Shown here: positions 21,415-22,673 of the stretch, piece after piece | How the letters are laid out: the number at the start of each line of letters is the position of its first letter | How positions within the stretch are numbered: the first letter of the stretch is position 1 | Assembly (NCBI GenBank): GCA_035292785.1 | Contig: DATDPK010000034.1 | Location: 1 to 22,673, forward strand | Length of the DNA: 22,673 bases | Reading direction: 5' to 3' | From: CABMGU01 sp035292785 | GTDB taxonomy: Archaea; Nanobdellota; Nanobdellia; Woesearchaeales; ARS49 | Program-made: the position numbers and the translations under genes | The notes under the pieces: model-generated | Database searches by the model: none | What the model was told of the DNA's origin: nothing | The model's input: the letters and a program-made list of their open reading frames with translations, nothing else

Positions 21415-22478
21415 CTTTCTGTTTGGTATTGCCCGAGTCCTGCCAGTGTGTTGCAAGAGCTTTTCAAATAGGGGTTTGTTATTTTGGGGCAGACGCTGAA
21501 ATCATTGTTGTAAGAAAAATGTATGTAGCAGGAGTCTCTTATTTCAGTGTCCACTATTCCATCGCATATTGTCTGGTCGTTTTTTGTTTCTGCTACTCTG
21601 CTCAGGCACGAATCAATGTAAGTGCGCTGGCCTAGTGTGTTGCACAATGATATCGCATCTTGCGTATTCTCTCCTTCTGCTTGTTTTGTTATTTCTTCCG
21701 GGTTTACTGCCTTGCCGCAGTCAATAGGACAGCTGCTTTCATCTTCTCCTGGCTCGCACACGTTGTTTCCGCAGCATGGTGTTATTGTTGTGTGCTGGCA
21801 GGTGCCTTGTGCGCAGGTGTCTGTTGTGCAGAAGTTTAAGTCATCGCACCCTCCTGGACAGGCTTGTTGTATTTCTCTTGCTTCTTCCTCGACTTCTTTT
21901 TTGAGGACTTCTGGTGCTTTTGTTGGTTCAGTAGTTACCTCGATATTCAGGCGTTGTGTTGCTGTTTTGTCTTGGTATGATAAAACTGCAGTCAGTGTAT
22001 AGCTTCCTGGCTGCGCGTCTTTTGGTATTGGTATGTTGCTCGGCACATTTGTTTTTGTAGTCACGGTTATGCTTTCTGTCGGTGCTGTTATTCTGCCTCC
22101 TGGTCCTGCAAGTGTGTAATCAAGAAGCGCGTTTGTCTTTCTTCCGCTTGGATTTTGTATTTCTGCTGTCAGGATTAGGTTTTCTCCTGGCGCTGTTTGT
22201 GTGCTGAGAGCAGTTATTTTTAAGCTTAGCACAACTGGTGGCGCTTGTAAGATTTTGATGAGCATTATTACTCCAAGGCTGAAAACAAGCAGTATTACAA
22301 ATGCTATCATTAGCATTTTTGTTGGTATTGCCCTGCTTGGTTTGGCCGCAATTCGTATTGCAGTATCAACTTCATAAGGAGCATATCCTGCCTGCAGCAG
22401 GGTGCTGCGTATTGCTTCTATGTCATACCCCTGCTTTAGAAGTTTCTGGATGTATTCTATTAAGCTTTGTTGCGCCAT
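21411..22478 (-). CDS. Cysteine-rich, membrane-anchored surface protein (355 aa)
   Basis: The function is unknown. A short helical region (1-45) precedes one membrane helix at about 55-75 (MLMIAFVILLVFSLGVIMLI) with a charged cytoplasmic side. The outside part has an Ig-like beta domain (about 84-182; APGENLILTAEIQNPSGRK). It is followed by 16 cysteines between 207 and 342. CDDLNFCTTDTC and CCGNNVCEPGEDESSCPIDC (235-254) resemble cysteine motifs of archaeal and bacterial surface proteins; the later C...DSC pattern repeats to the end. This architecture is familiar from DPANN surface proteins. The ATG at 22478 was chosen over one at 22523 because a TATA box at 22507-22516 would put the longer start upstream of transcription. 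It diverges from the last partial gene and converges on mcm. Confidence 0.85.
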   Translation of the reverse strand: MAQQSLIEYIQKLLKQGYDIEAIRSTLLQAGYAPYEVDTAIRIAAKPSRAIPTKMLMIAFVILLVFSLGVIMLIKILQAPPVVLSLKITALSTQTAPGENLILTAEIQNPSGRKTNALLDYTLAGPGGRITAPTESITVTTKTNVPSNIPIPKDAQPGSYTLTAVLSYQDKTATQRLNIEVTTEPTKAPEVLKKEVEEEAREIQQACPGGCDDLNFCTTDTCAQGTCQHTTITPCCGNNVCEPGEDESSCPIDCGKAVNPEEITKQAEGENTQDAISLCNTLGQRTYIDSCLSRVAETKNDQTICDGIVDTEIRDSCYIHFSYNNDFSVCPKITNPYLKSSCNTLAGLGQYQTES

Positions 22479-22506
22479 CTTTTTGTTTTTAAAGTTCAGT
22501 AGTTGG

Positions 22507-22516
22507 TATTTAAACT
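22507..22516 (-). promoter_or_regulatory. TATA box of the cysteine-rich surface protein gene
   Basis: On the minus strand this reads GTTTAAATAC. A start about 27 bases downstream would fall near 22485, so the transcript has a very short leader or none. It supports the ATG at 22478 as the start. Confidence 0.55.
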
Positions 22517-22541
22517 TTCCCACCAGTCCATCACAATAAAG

Positions 22542-22550
22542 AATATATAC
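22542..22550 (+). promoter_or_regulatory. TATA box of the last, partial gene
   Basis: AATATATAC lies 29 bases (centre to start) before the GTG at 22575, the same spacing as the leaderless genes htpX and the primase. It diverges from the promoter at 22507-22516. Confidence 0.5.
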
Positions 22551-22574
22551 GCTCTAATTGTTATCCGCTTCGGG

Positions 22575-22673
22575 GTGGAGCAGAAGCGTTTGACAGCGGT
22601 GAAGGTTTGGGTTGCAGATTTTGATAATTGTACCTTTGTCCAGAAGGAGGACGCTCCAAGTGTTGCTGTCTTG
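22575..22673 (+). CDS. Possible RPA-like OB-fold protein, N-terminal 33 residues (3' end outside window)
   Basis: Only the first 33 codons are inside the window and the frame is open to the edge. The start GTG gives VEQKRLTAVKVWVADFDNCT then FVQKEDAPSVAVL. The pattern of a basic start, K-V-W-V-A-D and F-V-Q-K-E-D resembles the first strands of archaeal RPA-type single-stranded DNA-binding proteins, where a similar stretch opens the OB fold. The fragment is too short for certainty. The GTG is supported by a TATA box 29 bases upstream. An in-frame upstream extension exists but would cross the promoter. A replication role would suit the neighbouring mcm. Confidence 0.45.
   Translation, partial: MEQKRLTAVKVWVADFDNCTFVQKEDAPSVAVL

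Noticed and set aside
1..22673. CRISPR arrays, insertion sequences, integrases, tRNA and rRNA genes
   Set aside because: No direct-repeat array, transposase or integrase motif, cloverleaf or rRNA-like stretch was recognised on either strand.

Overview
This window is archaeal chromosomal DNA. The evidence is an archaeal-order ribosomal protein super-operon that includes eIF1, RNase P protein Rpp29, eS4, eL32 and eL19. Archaeal/eukaryotic-type primase, MCM, TBP and a Hef helicase-nuclease are also present, with TATA-box promoters and many leaderless starts. A primase whose PriS catalytic domain and PriL iron-sulfur domain lie in one polypeptide, several compact proteins and a cysteine-rich single-pass surface protein point to a DPANN lineage (Nanoarchaeota/Woesearchaeota/Pacearchaeota-like). 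That placement is inference; no 16S gene is present.

Layout. 1-949: the 3' part of hef, cut by the window edge, converging tail-to-tail on htpX (946-1782, minus). 1864-2481: a small putative lipoprotein of unknown function, converging on a small Toprim protein (2468-2809, minus). 2865-4199: the PriS-PriL fusion primase, divergent from the Toprim gene across one near-palindromic TATA box. 4200-4424: the longest non-coding stretch (225 bp), holding the ribosomal operon promoter and a leader with three predicted hairpins. 4425-16057: 23 ribosomal protein genes plus eIF1 and Rpp29, in the order uL3-uL4-uL23-uL2-uS19-uL22-uS3-uL29-eIF1-Rpp29-uS17-uL14-uL24-eS4-uL5-uS14-uS8-uL6-eL32-eL19-uL18-uS5-uL30-uL15. 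16060-18191: secY and an EMC3/Oxa1-superfamily (DUF106) gene, overlapping by one base. 18316-18885: TBP. 18894-19286: an unrecognised 130-residue protein. 19396-21414: MCM, converging on a cysteine-rich membrane-anchored surface protein (21411-22478, minus). 22575-22673: the first codons of a gene that may encode an RPA-like OB-fold protein.

How the genes fit together. The central block makes ribosome parts, an initiation factor, a tRNA-processing subunit, and the translocon/insertase that receives nascent membrane proteins. Genes in the block are joined by one-base gaps (TAAAATG junctions) or ATGA/TGATG overlaps, which suggests translational coupling. The flanks carry DNA replication and repair (Hef, primase, MCM, possibly an ssDNA-binding protein), basal transcription (TBP) and envelope functions (HtpX, lipoprotein, surface protein). 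No rRNA, tRNA, CRISPR, insertion sequence or integrase was recognised, and no gene-free stretch exceeds 300 bases. All functions are by recognition from sequence, without database searches.
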